49,570 nucleotides of DNA from DASWIG01 sp965371445 (lineage in GTDB: Bacteria > Acidobacteriota > Thermoanaerobaculia > Multivoradales > J023): NCBI GenBank assembly GCA_965371445.1, contig CBDUYN010000061.1, positions 1-49,570 on the forward strand, read 5' to 3'. Made by a program: the position numbers and the translations under genes. Each line of letters opens with the position of its first letter. Positions within the stretch are counted from its first letter, which is position 1. The notes below the pieces were generated by a model that worked only from the letters and a program-made list of their open reading frames with translations, was not told where the DNA came from and ran no database searches. Below are positions 33,410-41,955 of this stretch, in pieces.

Positions 33410-35173
33410 ATGACCGACAGTAAAACGTCCTTTCTCTCGACCCTTGCCCTGCTTCTCTTTGCGCTCGTCGGCTGCCAGGCCGCCGACGACACCACGACGA
33501 CGAGCGACACCGCCGAGCCGGGCCTCGCCCCGGCCGCGAGCTTCGAGCGCACCGACGGCGAAGGCGCCGACCTGGTGCTCTTGAACGGCAAGATCGAAAC
33601 GGTCACCGGCGGCGTGGTCGAGGCCCTGGCCGCGGACGGCGGACGCCTCGTCGCCGTCGGCACCCAGGCCGACGTCGCCGAGCACATCGGGGCTTCAACG
33701 GAGGTGATCGACCTGCGCGGCCGCCTCGCCCTTCCCGGCTTCATCGAGAGCCACGCTCACTTCATGGGCATCGGCGACGCACGCATCCAGCTCAACCTGC
33801 GCGAGGCCGCGACCTGGGACGACGTCGTCACGATGGTCGCCGCGGCCGCCGCCGCGGCCGAGCCCGGCGAGTGGATCCGCGGACGCGGTTGGCACCAGGA
33901 GAAGTGGACCGCCGTCCCCGAGCCCAACGTCGAGGGCTTTCCGATCCACGATGGGCTGAGCGCCGTCTCGCCGGAGAACCCGGTGCTCCTCACCCACGCG
34001 AGCGGCCACGCGCTCTTTGCCAACGCCAAGGCCATGGAGCTCGGCGGCGTCGACGATTCGACGCCCGACCCCGAGGGCGGAGAGGTCCTGCGCGACGCGA
34101 ACGGCCGCGCCACGGGGCTCTTCCGCGAGAGAGCCGCGGGCCTTATCCATCGCGCCCGGCCGGCCGAGGGGACGCCCGCCGAGATGCGCAAGAAAGTCGA
34201 GCTGGCCTCGGAGGAGTGCCTCCGGAAGGGCGTGACGTCCTTTCAGGACGCGGGCTCGAGCTTCGCGACCATCGACTTCCTGAAGCAGGCCGCCGACGAG
34301 GGTTTCCTCGGCGTCCGCCTCTGGCTCATGATCCGCGCCTCCGAGGAGGAGCTCAAGGAGAAGCTCCCCGCCTACTTCACCCGCGACTACGCGGACCAAC
34401 GCCTGGCGGTGGGAGGCATCAAGATCTCGCTCGACGGCGCCCTGGGCTCGCGCGGCGCCTGGCTCCTGGAGCCCTACAGCGACAGCCCGGAGTCGACGGG
34501 GCTCAACACCGCGCCGCTCGACATGACCCGCCGCGTCGCCGGCCTCGCCGCCGAGAACGGCTATCAGCTCTGCATCCACGCCATCGGCGACCGCGCCAAC
34601 CGCGAGGTCTTGGACGTCTACGAGGACACGTTCAAGGCGCATCCCGAGAAAAGCGACCTGCGCTTTCGAATCGAGCACGCCCAGCACCTTCACCCCGACG
34701 ACATCCCGCGCTTTGCCGAGCTCGGTGTGATCGCCTCGATGCAGGGCGTCCACTGCACGTCCGACGGACCCTGGGTCCCGGACCGCCTCGGCGAGAAACG
34801 CTCGGGGGAGGGCGCCTACGTCTGGCAGAAGCTCCTCCAGTCGGGAGCCAAAGTCGTCAACGGCACCGACGCACCGGTCGAGGACGTCGATCCGTTGAAG
34901 AGCTATCACTCGTCGGTCACCCGGCGGATGAAAAACGGCGAGCTTTTCTACCCGGAGCAGAGAATGAGCCGCATGGAGGCGCTTCGTTCCTACACGATCG
35001 ACGCCGCCTACGCCGCGTTCGAGGAAGACGTCAAGGGATCGCTCGAGGTCGGGAAGCTCGCCGACGTCGTCGTGCTGTCGAAGGACGTCCTGACGGTCGG
35101 CGACGAGGAGATCCTCGACGCGGAAGTGCTTTACACGATCGTCGGTGGCGAGGTCGCGTACCGGGCGGAGTAG
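33410..35173 (+). CDS. Lipoprotein amidohydrolase, family 3 (YtcJ-like)
   Basis: The 587-residue protein begins with a lipoprotein signal (LALLLFALVGC, lipobox LVGC near residue 22) and a Thr/Asp-rich spacer, so it should be anchored in the periplasm. The amidohydrolase_3 fold follows: DLVLLNGKIETVTGG, LPGFIESHAHFMGIGD (the HxH metal pair), then YQLCIHAIGDRANREV and LRFRIEHAQHLHPDD (further His ligands), NGTDAPVEDVDP (catalytic Asp) and the final DVVVLSKD. The substrate is unknown; the family hydrolyses amide or related C-N bonds. It follows the SEC-C gene by 16 bases in one probable operon. Confidence 0.9.
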   Translation: MTDSKTSFLSTLALLLFALVGCQAADDTTTTSDTAEPGLAPAASFERTDGEGADLVLLNGKIETVTGGVVEALAADGGRLVAVGTQADVAEHIGASTEVIDLRGRLALPGFIESHAHFMGIGDARIQLNLREAATWDDVVTMVAAAAAAAEPGEWIRGRGWHQEKWTAVPEPNVEGFPIHDGLSAVSPENPVLLTHASGHALFANAKAMELGGVDDSTPDPEGGEVLRDANGRATGLFRERAAGLIHRARPAEGTPAEMRKKVELASEECLRKGVTSFQDAGSSFATIDFLKQAADEGFLGVRLWLMIRASEEELKEKLPAYFTRDYADQRLAVGGIKISLDGALGSRGAWLLEPYSDSPESTGLNTAPLDMTRRVAGLAAENGYQLCIHAIGDRANREVLDVYEDTFKAHPEKSDLRFRIEHAQHLHPDDIPRFAELGVIASMQGVHCTSDGPWVPDRLGEKRSGEGAYVWQKLLQSGAKVVNGTDAPVEDVDPLKSYHSSVTRRMKNGELFYPEQRMSRMEALRSYTIDAAYAAFEEDVKGSLEVGKLADVVVLSKDVLTVGDEEILDAEVLYTIVGGEVAYRAE

Positions 35174-35203
35174 GGCAGGCTGTGTCCCGGGGCGCGCAGC
35201 CTG

Positions 35204-35228
35204 CCGCCAGCTTCGAAGAAGCTGGCGG
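35204..35228 (+). terminator. Perfect 11-bp hairpin after the amidohydrolase gene
   Basis: CCGCCAGCTTC (35204-35214), loop GAA and GAAGCTGGCGG (35218-35228) form a perfect stem 30 bases after the stop. There is no T-run right after it, so it may stop transcription with Rho or protect the 3' end. Confidence 0.5.
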
Positions 35229-35272
35229 ACCGGCGGATCTCAAGGCCCGCGGCCTCTTTTGAGCTAGACTGA

Positions 35273-35291
35273 CTGTTGAAGATTTCAACAG
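35273..35291 (+). promoter_or_regulatory. Palindromic operator before the second vapBC
   Basis: CTGTTGAA-GAT-TTCAACAG is a perfect 8-bp inverted repeat with a 3-base centre, 16 bases before the vapB ATG. TAGACT (35265-35270), a -10-like box, lies just upstream, so a bound protein would cover the start site. VapB proteins commonly autoregulate through such sites. Confidence 0.65.
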
Positions 35292-35307
35292 CGGAAGAGG
35301 TGAAGGC

Positions 35308-35541
35308 ATGGCCACAGTCAATTTCAGCGTCCCGGACAGCGTCAAAGAGGCGTTCAACCGGACATTCGACGGGGAGAACAAGAGCGCCCTCGTCGCGCGG
35401 CTCATGAAGCAGGCGGTGGAGGAGCGTCAGCGTCAGCGTCGGCGGGCGGTCGCCGTCGACGCGCTCCTGGACCTGCGCCGCGAGCAGCCCCCGGCCTCGG
35501 ACGACGTCATCGCCGAGGCGCGGCGGGCGGACCGGCCGTGA
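35308..35541 (+). CDS. vapB: VapB-like antitoxin
   Basis: This 77-residue protein begins MATVNFSVPDSVKEAFNRTF and GENKSALVARLMKQAVEERQ, an RHH-type strand-helix-helix, followed by a basic run RQRQRRR and a C-terminal toxin-binding segment (RREQPPASDDVIAEARR). GAGGTGAAGG precedes the ATG. Its stop overlaps the GTG start of vapC. Confidence 0.8.
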   Translation: MATVNFSVPDSVKEAFNRTFDGENKSALVARLMKQAVEERQRQRRRAVAVDALLDLRREQPPASDDVIAEARRADRP

Positions 35542-35957
35542 ACGTCGTGGTCGACGCCAGTGTCGTGTTGAAGTGGCTGTTACCGGATCCCGGGGCAGAG
35601 CCCGAGGTTGACCGGGCTCTTCTGTTGCTGGAAGACGTCCGAGACGGCAACGTCGCTCCCCTCCAACCGCCTCACTGGCTGGCGGAGGTCGCCGCCGTCA
35701 TCAATCGCCTTCATCCTTCGATCGCCGTGCGATCCGTCGAGCTTCTCTACGCGATGGAGCTCCCTGTGGCGCAAGAGCTGGAAGTCTTTCGTAGAGCGGT
35801 CGTCCTCGGCGAGGCTCTGCGTCACCATGTCTTCGACACCCTCTACCATGCGGTCGCCCTGGAGCACGGCGCCACCTTGATCAGCGCCGACGAGCAATAC
35901 TGCGAAAAGGCGGAGCATCTCGGCTCGCTTCTGCGGCTGGAGTCCTACGGACGGTAG
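35538..35957 (+). CDS. vapC: VapC-type PIN domain toxin
   Basis: This 139-residue PIN protein starts at GTG inside a GTGA overlap with vapB. The acidic site is visible: D6 in MNVVVDASVVLKWLLPD, E in WLAEVAAVINRL, and Asp residues in HVFDTLYHAVALEHGATLIS then ADEQY. It belongs to a different PIN subgroup from the copy at 22930-23382, so the two pairs are not recent duplicates. Confidence 0.9.
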   Translation: MNVVVDASVVLKWLLPDPGAEPEVDRALLLLEDVRDGNVAPLQPPHWLAEVAAVINRLHPSIAVRSVELLYAMELPVAQELEVFRRAVVLGEALRHHVFDTLYHAVALEHGATLISADEQYCEKAEHLGSLLRLESYGR

Positions 35958-35978
35958 GCGGTGAAGCCGGCTCACGAC

Positions 35979-36014
35979 CTCAGGATGAAAGTAGACGTTG
36001 GGTTCAGTCCTGAG
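35979..36014. terminator. Inverted repeat between convergent vapC and M14 genes
   Basis: CTCAGGA (35979-35985) pairs with TCCTGAG (36008-36014), and an extra CCGG lies on each outer side, one displaced by eight bases. In a 69-base convergent gap this may be a two-way terminator; the loop is long, so confidence is low. Confidence 0.3.
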
Positions 36015-36026
36015 CCGGATGGACCC

Positions 36027-37787
36027 TCACCGTAGGTCGACCGTCGTCGAGATCCGACCTCCCTTCAAGCTGTCGTAGGTCACCGTCACCTCACCCTTCT
36101 TCCCCTCCAGGAGGAAGAAAAGCCGCCGGGTCGAGAAACCCTGGATGCCGGGCACCATCAACCGCTCCGGACGGTGCCGCTGGAGCTCGATCTGGTCGAG
36201 GAAGCGATCCTCGACGAGTCCGCTAGCCACCACCTTCGCCCCCTCGACCGTCGCCAGGTCGACGCGGTGGACCTTCTCCTTCCGCGCCCAGTCGGTGACC
36301 GACGGAATAGCCCGCTCGTTTCTGACCGGCACCTCGACGCGCCAGAGACCCTTCTCCACCTCGACCGCCTCCGGCTCGCCAAAGGCGAGCATCGGCAGCT
36401 GGTGGGCGTGGAAGAGGACGAACGCCGCATTGCGGTGCGTCTCCTCCTCCAGCATCCAGCCCTCCGGCACCCGGCCCACGTCGTGGCGCATGCCGCCGAC
36501 CTCGACCTTGCCGTACTGCGGATGGTCGACCTCGGTCCAGTCGACGAACTGGCGGCCGAGGGTCAGGAGGTCGTTGAACTCCATCTCCTCCTCGTCGCTC
36601 GTTTCGCCGTCGCCGTCGAGGTCGGTCGGCGGCTCGTAGAGCTCGTTGGTGTAGGCGACCGCGCCGTGGATGCGGTAGAAGTGGTCGTCGGTGGCGCCGA
36701 AAGTGGTGTAGAGGTCCTTCCAGACGATCATGTACTCGTAGCCCGGCAGGATCCGCTCGCCCTGCTCGCCGATCAGGTCGAAGGACTTCAAGTCAAAGGA
36801 CGTGTACTTCGGCTCGCTTTTCGCACCCGGGCCGCGGAGGATCATCTTGCCGGCGTTGTGAAAGCTCTGGGCCGCGGCGACGTTCGACTTCGTCAGCGCC
36901 CAGGTGGCGATCGCACGGGTCTCCGGGATCGACAGCGGATAGAGGCCCGCACCACCCTGGACGTACTCCGGCTGCCAGTCGTAGCCCCAGGTGCGGTTGG
37001 GGTCGACGTAGCCGATCGTGTCCTCGTTGATGCGGCCGTCGCCGTCGTTGTCGTAGCCCTCGGAGCCGAGGTAGACGTAGTCTCCTTGCTCGTCGTCCTC
37101 GATCTCGACCAGGATGCGCGGATCGGTGGGATGGAGCCGGTAGCGCCCTTCGCCCATCGGCACTTTCATGCGCATCTGGGTGATGACGCCGTTGCCGTCC
37201 ATGTCGTCGAAGCCGTCCTCGTCGGCGACGCCGTCGCGGTCGTCGTCGACCGCCTGCATGACGGTGCGCGGGAAGCCCGGCGTCGAGGGTCCGCGGAACC
37301 ACCGGGCGCGGCCGTCGGGGTTGACGACCGGGACGAAGTAAAAAACTGCCCGGTCCACAAGCTCCGTGATCCGCTCGAGCCGGCCGTAGCTCTTGAGCAG
37401 GAAGTCGAGCGTGTAGACCACCGCCTCGGTGCCCTGGACCTCGTTGGCGTGGGTGTTGCCGTCGACGTACATGGCGGGTTTCGACGACTCCTCGCCGGTC
37501 GAGTCGTTGTTCAAGGTCACGAGCCACATGTCGCGTCCCTGGGCGCTCTTGCCGATCGACTCCAGCGTCACCCAGTCGGGATAGGCGGCGGCATAACCTT
37601 TCAGATAGCCCTCCACGTCGTCGAAGTCGGAAAGGCGGTTGAACGGTGGCGTTGGCGGATCGGCTTTCGAAACGAGCGCTGCGGTTTCCCCCCTCGATCC
37701 CCCCGAGGGGACGGGTGCCGCGAGCGTGGAAGATACGATCACGGCAAGGAGCAGAGAGGTCAGAAAGGCTTTTTTCATGGTGCTCAT
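36027..37787 (-). CDS. Secreted M14 zinc carboxypeptidase
   Basis: From ATG 37787 (GGGAGG 7 bases upstream) this is a 586-residue exported peptidase with signal peptide KKAFLTSLLLAVIVSSTLAA. The M14 zinc site is complete: GNTHANEVQG gives H113 and E116, AQSFHNAGKM gives H310, and AYTNELYEPP holds the likely catalytic Glu. Asp-rich loops (DDDRDGVADEDGFDDMDGNG, YDNDGDGRINED) look like calcium sites. The C-terminal third is a beta-rich accessory domain. Its start overlaps the stop of the paralogue upstream by four bases (ATGA), so the two are made together. Confidence 0.9.
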   Translation of the reverse strand: MSTMKKAFLTSLLLAVIVSSTLAAPVPSGGSRGETAALVSKADPPTPPFNRLSDFDDVEGYLKGYAAAYPDWVTLESIGKSAQGRDMWLVTLNNDSTGEESSKPAMYVDGNTHANEVQGTEAVVYTLDFLLKSYGRLERITELVDRAVFYFVPVVNPDGRARWFRGPSTPGFPRTVMQAVDDDRDGVADEDGFDDMDGNGVITQMRMKVPMGEGRYRLHPTDPRILVEIEDDEQGDYVYLGSEGYDNDGDGRINEDTIGYVDPNRTWGYDWQPEYVQGGAGLYPLSIPETRAIATWALTKSNVAAAQSFHNAGKMILRGPGAKSEPKYTSFDLKSFDLIGEQGERILPGYEYMIVWKDLYTTFGATDDHFYRIHGAVAYTNELYEPPTDLDGDGETSDEEEMEFNDLLTLGRQFVDWTEVDHPQYGKVEVGGMRHDVGRVPEGWMLEEETHRNAAFVLFHAHQLPMLAFGEPEAVEVEKGLWRVEVPVRNERAIPSVTDWARKEKVHRVDLATVEGAKVVASGLVEDRFLDQIELQRHRPERLMVPGIQGFSTRRLFFLLEGKKGEVTVTYDSLKGGRISTTVDLR

Positions 37788-39895
37788 CGCGAGCCTCCCA
37801 GGGTGATCGTTTGACGGTCGTTGCCGGCGGCCTCCGAGAGGACGGCCACCTCGACGCTCGTTCCGGCCTTGGCACGGACGAGCCACTCGCCTTTCAGCGT
37901 CCCGGTGACGCCCACCAGTCGCTCGGAGCTTTTAGCCCGGCGTCCGGTGACGAGCTCGGCACCGTCGCCGAGGTCGATCTCAAGGCGGACCGGCAGCCGG
38001 GCGCGGGCCCGTTCCGCCATCTTGGTGTGCGTGGCAAGCTTGGCGCGGTTCGCGGCTACCGCCTCGACGCGGTAGACCCGAGCTCCCCCCTCGATCCCCC
38101 CGAGGGGACGGGTGCCGCCGAGCTCTTCGGCTTCGAGCGAGACGATCTCCAGGTCGGCGATCTCGCCCGCCAGCTCCAGGACCGTCGCCGTGTGGACCTT
38201 GATCGACGGCTCCAGGATCTCGATCGGCGGAGCGATCTCAGCGAAGGGGTCGATGCCGCCGGCCTCGGCTTTTTCGCCCGAATCGAGCGTCACCTCGGTC
38301 CAGGGCGCGATGCTGCCGGGTGCGTGCTCGTCGAGCCAGGCGAGCACCTCGCGGCGACGCTTCACCTCGGGGCTGTCCTCCTCTTCGTCGCCGTCCTCGT
38401 CGTCGCCACTGCGAGACTTGATCATCTGGGCCATGCGCTCCGGGGTCATCTGCCCCGCCTTGAGGCCCTGGATCACCATTGAGGCCGTGAGCTGTGCAGG
38501 CACACCGGCCTCACCAAGGAACGCGGCGATCTCCTCCTCGCTGAATTCCAGGAGCTCGTCGGCGCTCATCTCGGCCAGGGTGTCGACGGTGAGCTTTTTC
38601 TCCTCTTCCTCGCCTTCGCCCTCTTCCTTTTCCTTCTTGGGCTTGGGGACGCCCCAGACGTCGAGCTCGATCGCCATGGCGCCGAACTGGTAGTAGAGCC
38701 ACGGGGTGAAGCCGCCCTTGGTGTACTGCTCGCCGTCGCGTTCCTTGTCGAGCTCGGCCTCTTCGAGGCGTTTCTTGTAGGCCTTGGCCCAACGCTGGAA
38801 GACCTTCTGGTCGTCGTCTTCGAGCTTGGTGGCGGGACCGGCACCCAGGAACTGTCCGAGCTGTTCCTTGGTGATGTTGTTCCGGCGCACAAACGGGAGG
38901 TCTTTTGCCACCTCCCAGATTTCGTCGAGGGTGTATTCCACCTCCGGGTCGAGGCCCATGAATCCGGCGAAGCGCGCTGGCACCTTGAAGGTCAGCGAGC
39001 CGAGCTCGCCGCCGCCGCCGAGGCTCTCGGGCATCGCCAGGAGGTTGTTGGCGGGCCCGTAGACGACGACGAGGGCGATCTCTTTGTGGGCGAAGAAGAA
39101 GTCGAAGAGCGCCTTCGCCTCGCTTGTCGAGCCGGGCCACGGGCCTGCCTCCGGCGTGTAGGGAAAGACGTGCGGGAAGTTGTGGTTGAGAACGACGCCT
39201 TCGGCGGTGTCCTCGTCGTGCTCGCCGTCGCCGTCGTCGTCGTCGCCTTCGCGCATCAGGCGGTAGGCGCCGACATGGCCCTTGGCCGCGTCCTGGCGGA
39301 TCATGAGGCGCGGATCCTCGGGGTGGGGAAGCCACGTGCCCGCCGGGTCGGGGATCCGTAGCCAGGTGATACGGCCGTCGCCGTCGAGGTCGTTCCAGTC
39401 GTCCTCGGCGACGAAGCCGTCGCGGTCGCGGTCGATTCTCTCGGCGTTGCCGCGGCGGCGTACGCGTGGCGTGGAGAAAAGCGCGTCGTGGGCGTCGGGA
39501 TTCAAGACCGGAGCGACGTAGAACGTGCGGCTCTTTAAAAGCTCGGCGGTCTCGCCCTCGGCACCTTCAAGGAGCGTTGTCACCAGGTCGAGGGCGGCCT
39601 CGGTGCCGGCGTTGTGGTAGCCGGCGGCGTTGGCGCCCACGAAGACCGCGGGACGCTCGGCGGGATCGACGTCGCCGTCGGCGGCAAGGCGCAGCACCTG
39701 GAGCGGGTAACCGCCGGCCGAGGTGCCGATCTCGAAGAGCTCCGCCAGGGTGGGGTGCTCGCTCGCCCATTCCACGAGCGCCGCCTCGACCGCGGCGCGG
39801 TCGTGGTAGCCCTCGGTGGCGCCGGCGGCACCGGCGGCGAGGATCAGGGCGAGGCCCAGGACGATCCAGGGCCTCGGGGTTGTCATGGCTTTCAC
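37784..39895 (-). CDS. M14-like protein lacking zinc ligands (probable pseudoenzyme)
   Basis: This 703-residue exported protein (signal peptide TTPRPWIVLGLALILAAGAA) is a paralogue of the following M14 gene: FVGANAAGYHNAGTEAAL aligns with YVDGNTHANEVQGTEAVV, and EIALVVVYGPANNLLA with NVAAAQSFHNAGKMIL. The ligands H113, E116 and H310 of the active partner become A91, H94 and G279, so zinc cannot be held in the usual way. It keeps the DGDGEHDED calcium-type loops, and adds a highly charged Lys/Glu linker and a helical insert. GTG 39895 has AGGAG 9 bases upstream; ATG 39886 is the alternative. It overlaps its partner by four bases, which suggests a chaperone or binding role. Confidence 0.8.
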   Translation of the reverse strand: MKAMTTPRPWIVLGLALILAAGAAGATEGYHDRAAVEAALVEWASEHPTLAELFEIGTSAGGYPLQVLRLAADGDVDPAERPAVFVGANAAGYHNAGTEAALDLVTTLLEGAEGETAELLKSRTFYVAPVLNPDAHDALFSTPRVRRRGNAERIDRDRDGFVAEDDWNDLDGDGRITWLRIPDPAGTWLPHPEDPRLMIRQDAAKGHVGAYRLMREGDDDDGDGEHDEDTAEGVVLNHNFPHVFPYTPEAGPWPGSTSEAKALFDFFFAHKEIALVVVYGPANNLLAMPESLGGGGELGSLTFKVPARFAGFMGLDPEVEYTLDEIWEVAKDLPFVRRNNITKEQLGQFLGAGPATKLEDDDQKVFQRWAKAYKKRLEEAELDKERDGEQYTKGGFTPWLYYQFGAMAIELDVWGVPKPKKEKEEGEGEEEEKKLTVDTLAEMSADELLEFSEEEIAAFLGEAGVPAQLTASMVIQGLKAGQMTPERMAQMIKSRSGDDEDGDEEEDSPEVKRRREVLAWLDEHAPGSIAPWTEVTLDSGEKAEAGGIDPFAEIAPPIEILEPSIKVHTATVLELAGEIADLEIVSLEAEELGGTRPLGGIEGGARVYRVEAVAANRAKLATHTKMAERARARLPVRLEIDLGDGAELVTGRRAKSSERLVGVTGTLKGEWLVRAKAGTSVEVAVLSEAAGNDRQTITLGGSR

Positions 39896-39914
39896 GTAGA
39901 GGGTCTCCTAGGGA

Positions 39915-39930
39915 CCGGCCAGGGGGCCGG
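39915..39930 (-). other. Intercistronic GC hairpin before the M14 pair
   Basis: CCGGCC and GGCCGG flank a 4-base loop in the 87-base gap between the STN gene and the M14-like gene. It has no T-run and may be a processing or attenuation site. Confidence 0.35.
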
Positions 39931-39982
39931 AAGGTGGATAGCGTCCCTGGCATTCTACGAAGCCGCGCGCCGCGCGCCAAGC

Positions 39983-41587
39983 TCAGCCGTCTTTCGGCTT
40001 GCGGAACCCAACGACCATCTCGAACTCCAGGCCCTCCGCACCGAGGACGATCGTACGTTCCTCGTCGGGCCCCAGGGCGAAGCGCTCGACCTCGACTCCT
40101 GTGCGCTCGGAGTCGGGCCGGACGATGGCGAGAAGCTGGCGTCCCTTGGCGTCGGGACCCAGATCGATCACCGCGGCGGCGGGATGGCGCGCGTCGATCG
40201 GGGTGACGAGGACGTAGCTCTCCAGGACGAAGCCACGCGCCGGCAGCTTCACCTTGCTCTTTGCCTCGACGCGCCGGACCAGCACGTCGATCGGTACCTG
40301 GCGCTCCGGACCGCAGCCGGAGACGGCCGTCTTGGGGTGGTAGCCGTCGAAGCGGCGGTCGCCACGGAGCTCGAGCGTCGCGCCGTCGGCCTCGAAGCGG
40401 CGCTCCTCTTCGAGCGGCAAGACGATCGGATCGAAAAGCCTTACGGAGCTTCCTTCACCGGCACAACGGCGCACCATCACGAGCACGACCGACAGCCGGG
40501 AGTCGAAGGGCACCCAGGAAAGCACCGCCTGAAGACCCTCCGTCGGCGCCAGCACCTGGACGGGGCTCGCCCAGCCGAAACGGACGTTGCCCTCGACCGC
40601 CGGGGAGGCGAGCGGCACGAAGCGGAAGCCCAGCTCCCGGGGCTCGGCCCCGGCGTGCTGGATCGCCGGGATCCGGTCGGCCGGCGCGGAGACCTCGGCC
40701 GCCGCGGCCACGGCCGTGTCCGTGGAGCGCTCGATCCACAGCACGACCGGATCGCCGTAGCGCAGGCCCCAGTCGCAGCCCAGCTGGCCGCAGAGGATGT
40801 CGAGCGTCTGCATGTAGTTGACCTGGTGCAGCTCGACCGTCACCGTGCGCTCGGCGAGCGTTTCGTCGAATTCGACCTCGACTTCCTCGAAGCCGAAGAA
40901 GTAGGGGATCTGGCCGACCGAGCTCACCAGCTCCGAGGCCCTGGCGTTTTTGAGCGACATGTTGATGAGCTGGAGCTCCTTTTTCTCGTCGTCCGTGAGC
41001 TCCACGAGGTCGATGGACTTCTCGCCCCAGACGGCCCGGTAGCCGTTCAGGCGGCTGATCTCGCTCACCAGGACGGGCCAAGGGAAACCCTGAACGTTCA
41101 AGGTCAACGTGCCGACAAGGCCGTCGGGGAGGTCGATCGAATAGCCGGAGATCGCCGCGAACGACTCCAGGGTCTTGCCCAGGTCGGCGGACTTCAAGCT
41201 CAGGTTGACGGCCTGCTTGTACCCGGCCGGCATGGCGATCCGGCCCGGCAGGGTGCTGCCGCCGGCCGCGCTTTCGGCGCGCCGCACCCGCAGCTGCCGC
41301 GGCTCGCCGGCCAGGATCTCGCAGTAGAGGCCATGGTCGCGGCACACCTGGTCGAAGAGCTCCGTCCAGGGGGCCGTCGTCTTCATGGTGACGAAACCCT
41401 CGAGACCCGGCTCGGCGTCGAGCTCGCTGCCGCTGATCTTGGCGAAGGATTCGAGGATTTGGCCGAGCGGCGCTTTTACGAGGTCGAGGCTGATCGCCTC
41501 GTCGTCGGGAATCTGGCGCGCCGACGAGCTGGCGGCCAGCGCCGCGGCGAGGAAGAGGAAAAAAGAGGACTTGGCAAGGCTTCTCAT
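39983..41587 (-). CDS. Exported protein with three tandem STN domains
   Basis: The 534-residue exported protein (signal peptide RSLAKSSFFLFLAAALAASS) has three consecutive STN-type domains, the short domain at the start of secretins and TonB transducers: about 33-102 (ISLDLVKAPLGQILESFAKI), 127-198 (VNLSLKSADLGKTLESFAAI) and 207-290 (INMSLKNARASELVSSVGQI). The last 230 residues are beta-rich and unrecognised; no secretin or TonB barrel follows. It overlaps the stop of the anti-sigma candidate (TGATG, or GTGA if GTG 41590 is used; AGGAG fits both). In Fec-type systems an STN domain passes a signal to a membrane anti-sigma, so this protein may sense or relay a periplasmic signal to the two genes upstream. 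Confidence 0.8.
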   Translation of the reverse strand: MRSLAKSSFFLFLAAALAASSSARQIPDDEAISLDLVKAPLGQILESFAKISGSELDAEPGLEGFVTMKTTAPWTELFDQVCRDHGLYCEILAGEPRQLRVRRAESAAGGSTLPGRIAMPAGYKQAVNLSLKSADLGKTLESFAAISGYSIDLPDGLVGTLTLNVQGFPWPVLVSEISRLNGYRAVWGEKSIDLVELTDDEKKELQLINMSLKNARASELVSSVGQIPYFFGFEEVEVEFDETLAERTVTVELHQVNYMQTLDILCGQLGCDWGLRYGDPVVLWIERSTDTAVAAAAEVSAPADRIPAIQHAGAEPRELGFRFVPLASPAVEGNVRFGWASPVQVLAPTEGLQAVLSWVPFDSRLSVVLVMVRRCAGEGSSVRLFDPIVLPLEEERRFEADGATLELRGDRRFDGYHPKTAVSGCGPERQVPIDVLVRRVEAKSKVKLPARGFVLESYVLVTPIDARHPAAAVIDLGPDAKGRQLLAIVRPDSERTGVEVERFALGPDEERTIVLGAEGLEFEMVVGFRKPKDG

Positions 41588-41955
41588 CACGATTCATCTC
41601 CTGGGAGGACGATCCATGTAGGACCCGCCGTGGACGAGATCTTCACGTAGCCGTCGGCGTTCGAGATCGAGATGCGCACAGGCGTGGAGCGCTCCGGGAC
41701 CTCCTCGGCGATCGGTGTGGGATCCCTGGGCGGCGGGGACTTGACGAAGAAGGGGATCGCAGCCACCGCCAGGAGGAGGAGCACCGTCACCACGGCCAGG
41801 CGTGGCCAGGCGTTGGCGCCGGTTCGGACCTTGCCGCGGTCGCCTTCTTGGAGCGCCGTACGGACGAGGCGCTCGACGCTCAGCGGATGGGGCTCGAGGA
41901 CGCGGCGGAGCCGCTCGTCGAGCTCCTGGTCGTCGCTCTCGTGGTGTCGTTCCAT
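41587..41955 (-). CDS. Small single-helix membrane protein, candidate anti-sigma factor
   Basis: This 122-residue protein has a 50-residue charged cytosolic N-terminus (DQELDERLRRVLEPHPLSVE), one membrane helix at about 51-70 (PRLAVVTVLLLLAVAAIPFF) and a 50-residue outer tail. It lacks the zinc anti-sigma HxxxCxxC motif. GGAGG lies 7 bases before ATG 41955, inside the ECF sigma gene, which it overlaps by 76 bases in another frame. The position right after an ECF sigma and before an STN protein supports an anti-sigma role; the sequence alone does not prove it. Confidence 0.7.
   Translation of the reverse strand: MERHHESDDQELDERLRRVLEPHPLSVERLVRTALQEGDRGKVRTGANAWPRLAVVTVLLLLAVAAIPFFVKSPPPRDPTPIAEEVPERSTPVRISISNADGYVKISSTAGPTWIVLPGDES

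Noticed and set aside
36174..37814. A 546-codon plus-strand frame opposite the M14 peptidase
   Set aside because: It has no recognisable domain, and the opposite strand has a full zinc peptidase with a ribosome site and signal peptide.
39614..41650. A 678-codon plus-strand frame opposite the STN and M14-like genes
   Set aside because: It spans two genes on the other strand plus their gap and shows only composition-driven text.
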